Shown here one piece after another: positions 11,391 to 21,818 of a stretch of 64,000 bases of DNA. A program made the translations under genes and the position numbers. Every line of letters begins with the position of its first letter. The stretch's first letter is position 1. This DNA comes from Myxocyprinus asiaticus. Taxonomy: Eukaryota > Chordata > Actinopteri > Cypriniformes > Catostomidae. The stretch lies in NCBI RefSeq assembly GCF_019703515.2, contig NC_059346.1:18421501-18485500 (forward strand), given 5' to 3'. Under the pieces are notes generated by a model, which saw nothing but the letters and a program-made list of their open reading frames with translations, did not search any database and was not told the origin of the DNA.

Positions 11391-12434
11391 TCTTTTCTCA
11401 GCCTCTATTAGGCTCCAGGTATCATCTACCTGTCGCTGCATCAGAACTGCCCCAAGGCCATATGAGGAAGCATCTGCAGCCACTCGCGTTTCCGTTGTAG
11501 GGAAGTACTGAGCCAGAACTAAACTTCTTTTTTGAGTTGTTGAAAAGCATGAATCTGCTGTTCCCCCAACACCACTCATTCTTGTCACAGAGACGAATGA
11601 GTGTCTTGTGTCTAGTTTGGAGAACACTTTTGCTTCAGAGAGCAATGCCAATGTCTGATCTACTGATGGCAGCATATGATGCTCGTGTTTAACCCATTTG
11701 TTTAAGTGAGCCAGATCCACACAGATGCAGATTTTTCCATTTGATTTTGGAACTATGACCATACTTACGCACCACTCTGTTGGTTGGGTGACCTTGGAGA
11801 TGACTCCTATACTCTCCAACTGGTCGAGTTCATCTCTCACCTTGTTTCGCAGTGGTATTGGAATGTGTTGGTGTACTCTGGACCTATGGCTTGACATCTT
11901 TCTTTTACTGAACTGTATAAGGCTTTTAAGCAGCCCCAGCCCTTTTAGGTATGCAGTCAAGAAGTCAACATTGAGCTTACCTCCACTGTATACAGTGAAT
12001 GAGTTTCAATGCTTCTATCACAGTTAAGCCTAGCAGTGGTTCTGACAGGCCTTGGTCAGCAAATACTTCTTGTGTGGCACAGTGATCCTTCACTTTCAGT
12101 ACAGTCTTAAAGCAGCCATCGACTTCAAACCTGGTGTTTCCTGGTCCATATAGGACTTTGGTTGACTTCCTGAGAGCACTATCACGTTCAGGTTTGTATG
12201 TTTTTGTGAAGATTGCTGTCACAGCTGCTCCTGTGTCCAGTTTAAACTCAACATTCTCTCCATTGAGGCTAATAAACTCAGTCAGTTCATTTATTGAGTC
12301 CATTTTCATTTCTCCTAAGAAAATCGCATCATCATCAGACTGGCTTAGTTCTTTGTCCACTGTGTGTAGGTGCTTTGTGTGGCGGCACACTGCTGCAAAA
12401 TGCCCTTTTCTATGACACTTTCTGCATTTTGCCT
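11391..12434 (-). pseudogene. Ty3/gypsy element, zinc knuckle, protease and RT half, degraded
   Basis: On the minus strand the sequence opens at about 12,434 with an intact gag zinc knuckle, C-RK-C-HRKG-H-FAAV-C. It continues into a retropepsin with active site LDTGAAVTAI (12,390-11,977). A frame change leads into RT (11,960-11,580): IGVISKVTQPTEWCVSMVIV, then FSKLDTRHSF. The RT then jumps to DASSYGLGAVLMQRQ, the start of RNase H, so the part holding YxDD has been deleted. A Tc1 element inserted at 9,821/11,389 separates this half from the integrase half. The 5' LTR and most of gag are absent. Confidence 0.87.
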
Positions 12435-13023
12435 CCTATGCGAATTTATAATGTATAATTAATAAATTACAATTAAATCAATGCATTAATTATTGAAAAT
12501 TAATTTTTAAAATAATAAGCTCTTTTAAATTTAAACTGATAAAGTACTGATACATTCTGAAAGATAGCCTACGTTAAAGCTGCACTACGTAACTTTGTGC
12601 TCTCAAGCGACATCTGTGGTTGAAGCTTAAATTGCAAGCAATTTGCGGAAGAATATATTACATCAGTCGTGTTCTGGCAATGCTCTTCAGGTGGATGAAT
12701 CTCCCAATTTGAACTTACCTCGACTGTGTGTGATCACGACTGGAGCCGGAGTCATAATGTGCTATTTTCATGTTGATATTATGTTATACGATTAAAACGG
12801 AACATTTGAAATGGAAATATTACTTGCTTTGATGAAGATAAACAACACTCTTATTTACGTATTTGAATGAATTTTACAATTAAATCACTTTTCTGACACT
12901 ACACTCAAAGTATTTTTAAATAGAGAACAGAGGACTCTCCTCAGCCACCACCAGTATATCTTAGAATGAATATTCAAGTGTTGTATCTACTATTAATATT
13001 TTAATTGTACTACAATTTTCAAT
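12435..13023. other. No gene seen; AT-rich sequence with a possible old repeat
   Basis: There is no coding frame. A phrase near 12,580 (GCTGCACTACGTAACTTTGT) resembles the start of a repeat common in fish, but I see no partner end. Confidence 0.4.
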
Positions 13024-13335
13024 TTAAGAGGTTAAAGACGCTGACTACCACCCCTGGAGTCGCAAGTTCAAATCCAGGGCGTGCTGAGTGACTCCAGCCA
13101 GGTCTGCTAAGCAACCGAATTGTCTCGGTTTCTAGGGTGGGTAGAGTCACATGGGGTAACCTCCTCATGGTTACCATAATGTGGTTCATTCTCGGTGGGG
13201 TGCGTGTTGAGTTGTGCGTGGATGCCGCGGAGAATAGAGAATAGCACGAAGCCTCCACACGTGCTATGTCTCCACGGTAACGCGTTCAACAAGCCACGTG
13301 ATAAGATGCGCGGGTTGATAGTTCAGATGTGGAGG
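13024..13335 (+). repeat. tRNA-derived SINE copy 1, lacking the A-box end
   Basis: From GACGCTGACTACCACCCCTG onward it matches the copies at 30,432-30,775 (inverted) and 63,638-64,000. The B-box-like AGTTCAAATCC is at about 13,066-13,076. The leading tRNA-like A-box segment seen in the other two copies is missing or replaced here. It abuts DIRS sequence on its right. It is non-coding; frames across it are chance. Confidence 0.85.
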
Positions 13336-13339
13336 CGAC

Positions 13340-15620
13340 TTGAAGGGTAATAACCTGTGCCCTGAAGGGAGTGGTCTAAACTTTTGGCACGTAGCCTTTC
13401 CTGGGTTTAAGAACGGCTTTTGATAAGCCAGGTCCAAACTATAAGCAGAAATCATTGACCGATAGCTCTTGAAGGTCCCTGACACATATTACTGAAGCCA
13501 AAATGAGAAGCAGTGCAGTCATTAATGAGAGTACACGTAAATTCACTGAATCCAGTGGCACGAACGCGGGCCTGTGAGTGCTTTTAACACAAGCGCCAAG
13601 TCCCAGACCGGTACGGTGGTGAGGCAAGACAGTCTCAACCGCCTCGCGCCACATAAGAATTTCACAATCAAGGGTATCTGCCTATAGATAGACCACCCAG
13701 TGGGATATGTCTGGTTGCTATGGCAGCGACATACACTTTGAGCGTTGACGGGGTGAGACCCGCATCTAAATGCGCTTACAGAAAGTGAAGTATAGGCTGC
13801 ACAGTGCATTGTACAGGGTCCTCATCTCGAGAGGAACACCAATCAGTGAACACTTGCCATTTTAATATGTATAAACACCTTGTTGAAGGGGTTCTGGCTT
13901 GTAATATGGTGTCGTAACCTGGAACGTGTGTCGCATGTATCGATAGGAGATGTTTCTCACACCAGAGTAGAAGTTAGCATGCCAGGTTCATCAGTGGCCA
14001 TGACTGAACTCCCCCTTGTTGATTTATGTAGACCACGACCGCCGTGTTGTCAGTTTTTATCAGAACATGAAATCCCTGGATGGCTGGTCGGAAAGTCATT
14101 CATTCTTGATATACAGCGAGTAGTTCCAGGCAGTTTATTTGCCAGGTCGCTTGAGCACCTGTCCAGGTGTCAAAGGCTGGGCTCCCCAGCCCATGTTCGA
14201 CGCATCCGTCATGACCACTTTGCGTCTGGACACTTGACCGAGTGCCAATCCCATTTGATAGAATGTGGGCATTTTCCAAATGGTTAACGTGGCTAGACAG
14301 TGGTGTGTTACCACAAGACGTAAGCAATCGTGTTGCCATGAATGATGGGGTACCTGCAATCTGAGCCAGCACTGAAGTGGTCTCTTTCGCAGTAGTCCCA
14401 GCGGGATTGCAAAAGCCATGAGGCCCAGGGCTCGTTTAAAAAGCTTCAATGGAACCATTTTTCCCAGCTTGAAAATGTTCAAACATCGGTGAATGGAATG
14501 AATGCGTTCTTCCGTCAGGTGCGCCATCATAGAGACTGAGTTGAGATTCATGCCTAGGAATCAAATCTGACGGCTTAGCGTTAACATGCTCTTCAACCAG
14601 TTGACTTTCAGTCCCAAATGCTCCAAATGTGCAAGTAACAGTTCTCTGTGTTTGCAAGCTTATTCCTCTGACTGTGATCAGAGCAAACAGTTGTCAAGGT
14701 AATTCATAATGTGAACGCTGCCCAGGCTCAGCAGAGCAAGCGCCGTATCGACACATTTTGTGAATGTGTGAGGTGCCAGGGATAAGGCAGTACTTTGAAC
14801 TTGTAAGCAGTTCCATCGAATGCGAATCTCAAGAATGGCCTGTTAAAGGACGTGAAAGTAAGCGTCTTTCAGGTCGATCGATACAAACCAGTCCATAGGA
14901 TGACCATGAGATGTCATTTTTAACGGAAACTTCACGAATGCTCGGTTCAAGCGTCTCAGATCCAAAATGAGACGTAAACCTCCATCCTTTTTGGCAATTA
15001 GAAAATAGCGAATGCAGAATCCTCTGTGGGCATCATCCACTGATACCATCTCTATTGTGTCTTTTGCAAGGAGATTTAATATCTCTGAGCAGAGAATTGG
15101 CATGTCCTGCAACACTGCAGTGGACGAAATAATGCAGCAGAAGGCCGCCTCATGACGTATCCTTGTTCAGTCATCCTCAGCATCCAACTGGTAATGCCCG
15201 GAAGATGGCACCACACATCTGCGTAATGATCCAGATGACACAGGAGCCTCTCTATATCTGGCTGCGCGCTGCTTGCCAACGGAGAGCGGTCACGATGTGT
15301 GTATTGTGCTGATGCATGACTTGGAAAAGAGCTCTTTACTATGAATATGTTTGTGTCCAGAGCAATTTCTTCAGGGCTTGCATTCTTTATTGGTACATTG
15401 TAAACATAAACAATTTTCTTGTCTGTCCCGGGAATCATCCAGGAGAATGACTGGAGCTCTGCGGGGACGCGGCCAGACGACCCGGGTAGTCTTGGCAGCC
15501 GGCTCTGGTCCCTGGACCCCACTTCATGCCAGTGACATCAGGAACGCTGCTGAGCACAGTCTGACCCACCGAGTGCTGCCTCTGAATGAGCTTGACCCAG
15601 GCAGATGACACAGCGCTTGT
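13340..15620 (-). pseudogene. DIRS-type retrotransposon remnant 1 (gag end, RT, RNase H, tyrosine recombinase)
   Basis: Read on the minus strand, 15,522-15,120 is a gag-like tail. From 15,115 there is RT with GFCIRYFLIAKKDGGLRLIL and SIDLKDAYFHV. Near 14,700 the catalytic motif reads NYLDNCLL, so the second Asp of YxDD is Asn. The thumb and RNase H follow (14,551-14,100, with VVMTDASNMGWG). The region 13,809-13,385 matches the DIRS tyrosine recombinase (VWDLALVLKALTG, LVLSLMTALLLILASV in broken frames). Many stops and frame slips make it a pseudogene. DIRS elements integrate with a tyrosine recombinase instead of an integrase and leave no target duplication. Confidence 0.82.
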
Positions 15621-16782
15621 GCCCATCGGATAAGGGGATATACTATTCACACAGTTAAAAAACATTAACAAAGCGCCATCTTTAGAAAGACGTCATTAAG
15701 TAAACGGCTCTTTTAGATTGTGCACAGTATACAGATACACACAAACACACACAGGCTGTAGCCCTTATGTTACACGCTTACAGAAAATGATCCAATGTAA
15801 TCCAATAAATCAATAATTCAAAGGATACTTTCCATTGAGGCCCACCAGCCATAGAATAAGCCCAGCGCTGTGATGTGGTGAAAGCGGTGAAGATGTCTCG
15901 TCCACCCTTTGTCCACAGGAGGAAAAATTCCAACACTGCTGTTCAACGGTGAAGTTTAGTATCCGCTATCGCCGGAGCACCACAGGGGGTAGGAGAAAAC
16001 CCCAGTCCACCCGCTGTGAGAAGTGCAGTCTTGATGGTGATTTCAGAAGATAGAAGAAAATAAAATTTTCTGTGCAGAGTACAAGAGAGAGATTATCGGC
16101 ACCCTGAAGGAGAAAATTTTAAAGAGATAGCACTGGGCACAACAGTTATATATGCCCACTGACGCTCACGAGGGAGGCGGCGCACAAAGTGCTATCAGAC
16201 AATTAAAATTGGCGAGAATTTAAAGAGTTTCAGAGATTGGCTACCCCTGCGGGGATACCCTGCGGTGGTATGTTTGTTCAGTAGAAGCAGCATGCTTCTC
16301 TGTCAGCAGCAGCGCACAGGTTCCATGCAACAGCAGCAGCATTTTTATCATGTCAAGTAGCAGCAGCAGCAGCTGTATGCATAGAGCAGATCTAGTCCGC
16401 CAAGACCAAGCCCATACCATGTCATATACGTATCAAGTAGGAATATCCCACATCCAACTTGAATGGAACGCAGCATAACCGTGTATCTTGACAAAACTAA
16501 ATTTATTGCAAGCAACATTTAAATCGCAAATATTATTAGATAGATTTTCCAGTATTATAGACCTCCTTGGTAGATTCATATGAAAAATTATGATTTTTGA
16601 ATGTCTGTTCGGGAGACGTTCATTTCACAAAACAGTCATGCTGCAGTTAAAATTAGGCTTGCTTGAGCATTAAGTGTCATTTCAACTTCTGGCTTGCATG
16701 CGTGGACATGTTTTTAAAATGTCAATTGGTATTATTTGTTGACTGCCACGTAATGTATGATGGGCATACAGGGTTATTCATT
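15621..16782. other. Probable 5' non-coding part of DIRS remnant 1, then unassigned sequence
   Basis: There is no gene. The first several hundred bases upstream (minus strand) of the DIRS frames probably belong to its leader and terminal repeat. A short CAG-rich stretch lies at 16,280-16,380 (CAGCAGCAG clusters). I could not place the terminal repeat. Confidence 0.4.
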
Positions 16783-16787
16783 GTGAA

Positions 16788-17387
16788 TGTCATGTTTATG
16801 TGTTTTGTTCATGTTTTCATGTCTTTTATTTTCAAGTTTAGTTCCTGTTCCTGTCATGTCATGTGATTTCCTGTTCCCTCAGGTGATCTTGTCATGTGTT
16901 TCCCCTGTTCATGTGTCTTGTTTTCATTGGTTCATTGTTTGATTAATTTGTTATTAGTCTTGTCTTTTCATTGGTTTAAGTTAAGTTAGTCTTATTATCT
17001 TGTTTATAGTTTAGACTTGTGATTGGTTGTCTTGTTTACCTGTTACCTATATCCTTTTATTTAAGCCCTCATGTTTGCCATTGTCTAGTGTCTGGTATTG
17101 TGAATGTAACTTTGTTGTTTTGTTCAGGGCCAGGGCCAGGGCCAGGGCCAGGGCCAGGGCCAGGGCCAGGGCCAGGGCCAGGGCCAGGGCCAGGGCCAGG
17201 GCCAGGGCCAGGGCCAGTTTCAGTTTCAGTTAAGTTTTGTCAAGTCTAGTTTCAGTCGATTCAAGTTCATGTTTAGTTCACGTTTGTAGTCAGGGTTTTG
17301 GGATTCCACGTTTGGAAAATAAACTGCACTTGGGTTCGTCACTTCATCGTCATTGTCTTCATTATTGTCTTTGCCAGCATCGTTACA
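16788..17387 (+). repeat. Solo LTR, 600 bp, with perfect 5-bp target duplication
   Basis: It starts TGTCATG and ends CGTTACA, and is flanked on both sides by GTGAA (16,783-16,787 and 17,388-17,392). A TATA-like TTTATTTAAG lies near 17,056 and a polyadenylation signal AATAAA at 17,318-17,323, in the order expected of U3-R-U5. No internal retrotransposon sequence adjoins it, so it arose by recombination between the two LTRs of a complete element. It contains an expanded 6-bp tandem repeat. Confidence 0.88.
17125..17217 (+). repeat. Tandem repeat (CAGGGC), about 15 perfect copies
   Basis: Fifteen uninterrupted CAGGGC units plus CAG lie inside the solo LTR, downstream of its TATA-like box. The frames across it encode Gly-Pro or Arg-Ala repeats, which are artefacts of the hexamer and not proteins. 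Confidence 0.97.
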
Positions 17388-17392
17388 GTGAA

Positions 17393-18021
17393 ACTGCGTT
17401 TTCTTAATGTCATGAATCACACTGAAGGCCTAGACTTAAAATGCATGGCCCGCCACTGGTCTGAACTATGTATATACTGTACCAGAAGTCACTGAGCTCA
17501 AAATAATGGTAGAATATTTCTCTGAAATATCGCTTTTATCTGTTTCTCAGGTTCATCAGCTGCTGTGGGATTCCCCTCCATTGTAAATGAGCTTTAAACT
17601 GTTTTATTATAGATTTTGTTCTGCTGTTTGCTGTCTTCGCTTCATTTCATTTTTGTTCAAAAAATATGAGAATTAAAAACAGTAAACAGGCTTCTTGTGT
17701 AATTATTACCTTTTATTTGTTGTCATTTTATGCATTCATATCATCTCTGCTTTTTATTAATTTTTCATAGCTCGGTTAGATTTGCTGATACCTACTGTAT
17801 TTAGCTACAAGTGTTTACACCAAACTTTAGAAATGAGACACAGCCAAGTTTTATATTACCTTGAATGTTACATGGTCTTCTTGAAAATAAATGTCATAAA
17901 TGAAACACAGTCATACACTAAATAATACCAGATTATTCAATAAATAAGTGCCTACACACAAGATATGAAAGCAAGCTTGCGTGCTATTGCTAACTGTCCC
18001 GAGTCCTGACTGCTTTATGTA
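17393..18021. other. No gene seen; AT-rich intergenic sequence
   Basis: No coding frame, RNA gene or recognised repeat is seen between the solo LTR and the next Tc1 element. Confidence 0.5.
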
Positions 18022-19017
18022 CAGCTGAAGTCAGACGTTTACATACACTTAGGTTGAAGTCATTAAAACAAATTTTTTAACCACTCCACAGATTTAATAT
18101 TAGCAAATTATAGTTTTGGCAAGTCGTTTAGGACATCTACTTTGTGCATGACATGAGTAATTTTTCCAACAATTGTTTAAAGACAGATTGTTTAACTTTT
18201 AATTGACTATATCACAATTCCAGTGGGTCAGAAGTTTACATACACTAAGTTAACTGTGCCTTTATGCAGCTTGGAAAATTCCAGAAAATTATGTCAAGCC
18301 TTTAGACAATTAGCTTCTACTGAATTGGAGGTGTACCTGTGGATGTGGATGTATTTTAAGGCCTACCTTCAAACTCAGTGCCTCTTTGCTTGACATCATG
18401 GGAAAATCAAAAGAAATCAACCTCAGAAAAAAAAATTGTGGACCTCCACAAGTCTGGTTCATCCTTGGGAGCAATTTCCAACTGCCTTAAGGTACCACGT
18501 TCATCTGTACAAACAATAGTACGCAAATATAAACACCATGGGACCACACAGCCATCATACCGCTCAGAAAGGAGACGCATTCTGTCTCATAGAGATGAAC
18601 GTAGTTTGGTGCAAAAAGTGCAAATCAATCCCAGAACAACAGAAAAGCACCTTGAGAAGATGCTGGAGGAAACAGGTAGACAATTATCTATATTCACAGT
18701 AAAATGAGTCCCATATCGACATAACCTGAAAGGCTGCTCAGCAAGGAGGAAGCCAATGTTCCAAAACCGCCATGAAAAAGCCAGACTACAGTTTGCATGT
18801 GCACATGGGGACAAAGACCTTGTCCTCTGGTCTTATTAAACAAAAATTAAACTGTTTGGCCATAATGACAATTGTCATTGAAAAAGGGTGAGGCTTGCAA
18901 ACCGAAGAACACCATCCCAACCGTGATGCATGGGGGTAGCAATATCATGTTGTGGGGGTGCTTTGCTGCAGGAGGGACTGGTGCACTTCACAAAATAAAT
19001 GGTATCATGTTGCCTTC
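18022..19017 (+). mobile_element. Sleeping-Beauty-type Tc1 transposon, 3'-truncated
   Basis: It starts after TA (18,020-18,021) with a terminal repeat of the salmonid Tss/Sleeping Beauty type. Two direct-repeat motifs, one at the outer end (GTTTACATACACTTAGGTTG near 18,040) and one about 190 bases in (GTTTACATACACTAAGTTAA near 18,234), form the IR/DR arrangement. The transposase begins at ATGGGAAAATC (about 18,399). The DNA-binding part contains KIVDLHKSGSSLGAIS and VPRSSVQTIVRKYKHHG. A frame slip follows the start codon, stops lie at about 18,705 and 18,838, and the core decays further before the sequence breaks off near 19,017. The right terminal repeat is missing, so it is a fossil. Confidence 0.9.
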
Positions 19018-20272
19018 CACACAACCTAGTTGAAACCTCTCTACAATAACGCCAATATTCAAATTTTGGCCATAGTATTTGAACCCCGCCAGTTTTGGCG
19101 CAAAGCTGTCTGCTATAAAAGCAGGTGCACAAACACCATTTCTTCAGAATGTCTGACTGAGAACAAGGAGCGCATCGCTCGTACCTCAAGAACTCTGAGT
19201 CTTGTAGAGCTGCTGCCGTTCGCAATGTCTTGTTCCCTTTGTTTCAGGGAACCGAGGTTATGTACGTAACCGAGACGTTCCCTTATGATTCAGTACACTT
19301 GACATTGCATTTATTAATGCATATGGGGAACAGAATCCCATCACACAGCACTACACGACATAACCTCCCAGAAAGGAAGCATGCCGCCACAGTCTTGTGG
19401 GACAGCGACCGACATGAGTATGCCGCAGTGAGTGACTCTCGTGTTGGACCAGGAGGGGAGCACTCAGGATGAATATATGAACTATAATCATATAGTATGA
19501 ATTAACTCCTTTTCGAACCTAGTCGGGAAGGGAGTTTATTTATAATGTAAGTGCTTGTGACTTATGGTAAATTACAACGGTCTAAAGCAGGTGATTGTGT
19601 AAAAGATAGGGAGCTCATCCTAAAGGGAGGAGCATAAGTATATTTATTTAGCCAATGAATAGGCCAATGAATAGCAAGCTCTCTAAACAGAGAGGATTTG
19701 TGAAGAGAGAGACATTACGTCTAGGTGGTAAAACCTTGCGAATGTGTTTTGAGAGGACCATCCTGTGCAAAACATTTGTCTTGTAAGGACTCACCATTCG
19801 TCCATGCCCATGAGGAGGCAATGCCTCTAGTTGAGTGTGCTTTAACACCAATTGGACAAGTACCAACTAGCTAGAAAACAGTGAACGAACAGATTTTAGC
19901 ACATAGAGGCGTCTCATGGATGGTGCTTTGGCCTGTAAAATGGCGTTCATGACTGAATGTGTCAGTTCTGGCACGTTTAGCGCGCTCTGTTCAGGGGCCA
20001 CACATGCAGATTCTGCAGCTGGGGCTGGGGATGCCAGATTGTGCCTTGCACCTGAGAGAGGAGATCCATCCTCAGCAGTATTTCCATAGCGAGCTGAACA
20101 GCATTTCTATCATTTCCAGAAACCAAAGCTGGTTGGGCCATTTCATCGCAACCAATAGAATCGTTTCCTCGTCCTCTCGGACTTTGCATATGACAGAGTG
20201 TATCAAGCACACCAAGGGAAACGCATATTTGTGTTTCACAGACCATACGTGGGCCAGCGTGTCATGGCAACA
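19018..20272 (-). pseudogene. DIRS-type remnant 2, downstream part (recombinase end and terminal region)
   Basis: Read on the minus strand, 20,272-19,977 encodes the DIRS segment after RNase H (REDEETILLVAMKWPNQLWF in broken frames, then GTIWHPQPQLQNLHVW). Near 19,840-19,700 a frame reads HSTRGIASSWAW, the C-terminal part of the DIRS tyrosine recombinase. The middle of the recombinase is missing. 19,018-19,500, with a TATAAAAG near 19,117, is probably the terminal repeat region. It continues at 21,525 on the other side of an inserted Tc1 element. Confidence 0.75.
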
Positions 20273-20274
20273 TA

Positions 20275-21522
20275 CACTATATTGCCAAAAGTATTCGCTC
20301 ATCTGCCTTTAGACGCATATGAACTTCAGTGACATCCCATTCTTAATCCATAGGGTTTAATATGATGTCGGCCCACCCTTTGCAGCTATAACAGCTTCAA
20401 CTCTTCTGGGAAGGCTTTCCACAAGGTTTAGGAGTGTGTTTATGGGAATTTTTGACCATTCTTCCAGAAGCGCATTTGTGAGGTCAGACACTGATGTTGG
20501 ACAAGAAGGCCTGGCTCGCAGTCTTCGCTCTAATTCATCCCAAAGGTGCTCTGTCGGGTTGAGCTCAGGACTCTGTGCAGGCCAGTCAAGTTCTTCCACA
20601 CTAAACTCGCTCATCCATGTCTTTATGGACCTTGCTTTGTGCACTGATGCGCAGTCATGTTCGAACAGGTAGGGGCCATCCCCAAACTGTTCCCACAAAG
20701 TTGGGAGCATGGAATTGTCCAAAATCTCTTGGTATGCTGAAGCATTCAGAGTTCCTTTCACTGGAACTAAGGGGCCAAGCCCAGCTCCTGAAAAACAACC
20801 CCACACCATAATCCCCCCTCCACCAAACTTCACAGTTGGCACAATGCAGTCAGACAAGTACCGTTCTCCTGGCAACCGCCAAACCCAGACTCGTCCATCA
20901 GATTGCCAGATGGAGAAGAGTGATTCGTCACTCCAGAGAACGCGTATCCACTGCTCTAGAGTCCAGTGGTGGCGTTCTTTACACCACTGCATCCAACGCT
21001 TTTCATTGCACTTGGTGATGTATGGCTTGGATGCAGCTGCTCGGCCATGGAAACCCATTCCAGGAAGCTCTCTACGCACTGATCTTGAGCTAATCTGAAG
21101 GCCACATGAATTTTGGAGGTCTGTAGCGATTGACTCTGCAGAGAGTTGGCGACCTCTGCGCACTATGCACCTCAGCATCCGCTGACCCCGCTCTGTCATT
21201 TTAGGTGGCCTACCACTTCGTGGCTGAGTTGCTGTCATTCCCAATCGCTTCCACTTTGTTATAATACCACTGACAGTTGACTGTGGAATATTTAGTAGCG
21301 AGGAAATTTCACGACTGGACTTGTTGCACTGGTGGCATCCTATCACAGTTCCACGCTGGAATTCACTGAGCTCCTGAGAGTGGCCCATTCTTTCACAAAT
21401 GTTTGTAGAAGCAGTCTGCATGCCTAGGTGCTTCATTTTATACACCTGTGGCCATGGAAGTGATTGGAACACCTGAATTCAATTATTTGGATGGGTGAGC
21501 GAATACTTTTGGCAATATAGTG
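20275..21522 (-). mobile_element. Tc1-type DNA transposon, apparently complete (1,248 bp)
   Basis: Both ends carry CACTATATTGCCAAAAGTAT in inverted orientation (about 27 bp of TIR), flanked by TA at 20,273-20,274 and 21,523-21,524. It contains one uninterrupted transposase frame. It sits inside DIRS remnant 2: RNase H reading resumes at 21,525. Short TIRs and a compact length are typical of one Tc1 branch in fish. Confidence 0.94.
20357..21388 (-). CDS. Tc1 transposase, intact 343-codon frame
   Basis: DD34E transposase that cuts and pastes its own element at TA sites. I prefer the Met at 21,388 ([10 protein letters not shown]), which gives 343 residues, the usual Tc1 length; an upstream in-frame Met at 21,472 would add 28 residues of terminal-repeat sequence. 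The N-terminus shows two helix-turn-helix domains ([20 protein letters not shown], then [18 protein letters not shown]) with a basic GRPPK linker between them. In the core the first Asp is in [10 protein letters not shown], the second in [10 protein letters not shown], and the Glu in [11 protein letters not shown], with exactly 34 residues between the last two. The family usually has QHDNAPVH, so EHDCASVH carries three changes that could weaken activity. No stop or frame slip is present. Confidence 0.93.
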   Translation of the reverse strand: MGHSQELSEFQRGTVIGCHQCNKSSREISSLLNIPQSTVSGIITKWKRLGMTATQPRSGRPPKMTERGQRMLRCIVRRGRQLSAESIATDLQNSCGLQISSRSVRRELPGMGFHGRAAASKPYITKCNEKRWMQWCKERHHWTLEQWIRVLWSDESLFSIWQSDGRVWVWRLPGERYLSDCIVPTVKFGGGGIMVWGCFSGAGLGPLVPVKGTLNASAYQEILDNSMLPTLWEQFGDGPYLFEHDCASVHKARSIKTWMSEFSVEELDWPAQSPELNPTEHLWDELERRLRARPSCPTSVSDLTNALLEEWSKIPINTLLNLVESLPRRVEAVIAAKGGPTSY

Positions 21523-21524
21523 TA

Positions 21525-21818
21525 TATATGCCCCTACTGTTGTGTTGTCCGAACGAATCAGAATGTGTTGATTCACAATACTGGAATAAAAATCTCTCAT
21601 AGCTAGAAAGACAGCCAGTAGCTATAGGCAGTTGACATGTCACGGCTGTTTCGCACCTGTTTTCAGGTGTCGAAAGTCGGGCGTCCATTACACACAGTGT
21701 CCCACCTGTGTTGTATGCATTTGCGGTCAGCACTTTCTTTCTGAAAACTTGACCTTGCATAACATTTTGTTGGTAAAGGGCTGCCGCTATCCATGGTGCT
21801 AGAGCAGCCAGACAGTAG
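21525..21818 (-). pseudogene. DIRS-type remnant 2, RNase H segment
   Basis: The minus-strand frame 21,841-21,479 reads VFRKKVLTANAYNTGGTLC and CQLPIATGCLSSYERFLF, matching the RNase H region of DIRS pol seen in the other remnants. It links the downstream part (from 20,272) to the RT part at 23,672-24,070. It is broken at 21,818 by another inserted element. Confidence 0.75.

Noticed and set aside
13024..13100. tRNA gene suggested by an A-box/B-box-like head at the three repeats
   Set aside because: The head is fused to a shared 300-base body in all copies and the anticodon arm does not fold as a real tRNA; it is a SINE.
17019..17249. Open frames encoding (Gly-Pro)n and (Arg-Ala)n repeats
   Set aside because: They are translations of the CAGGGC tandem repeat inside a solo LTR in three frames; there is no codon or domain evidence for a protein.
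20436..21098. Plus-strand frames of 64-129 codons across the Tc1 element
   Set aside because: Antisense shadows of the intact minus-strand transposase.
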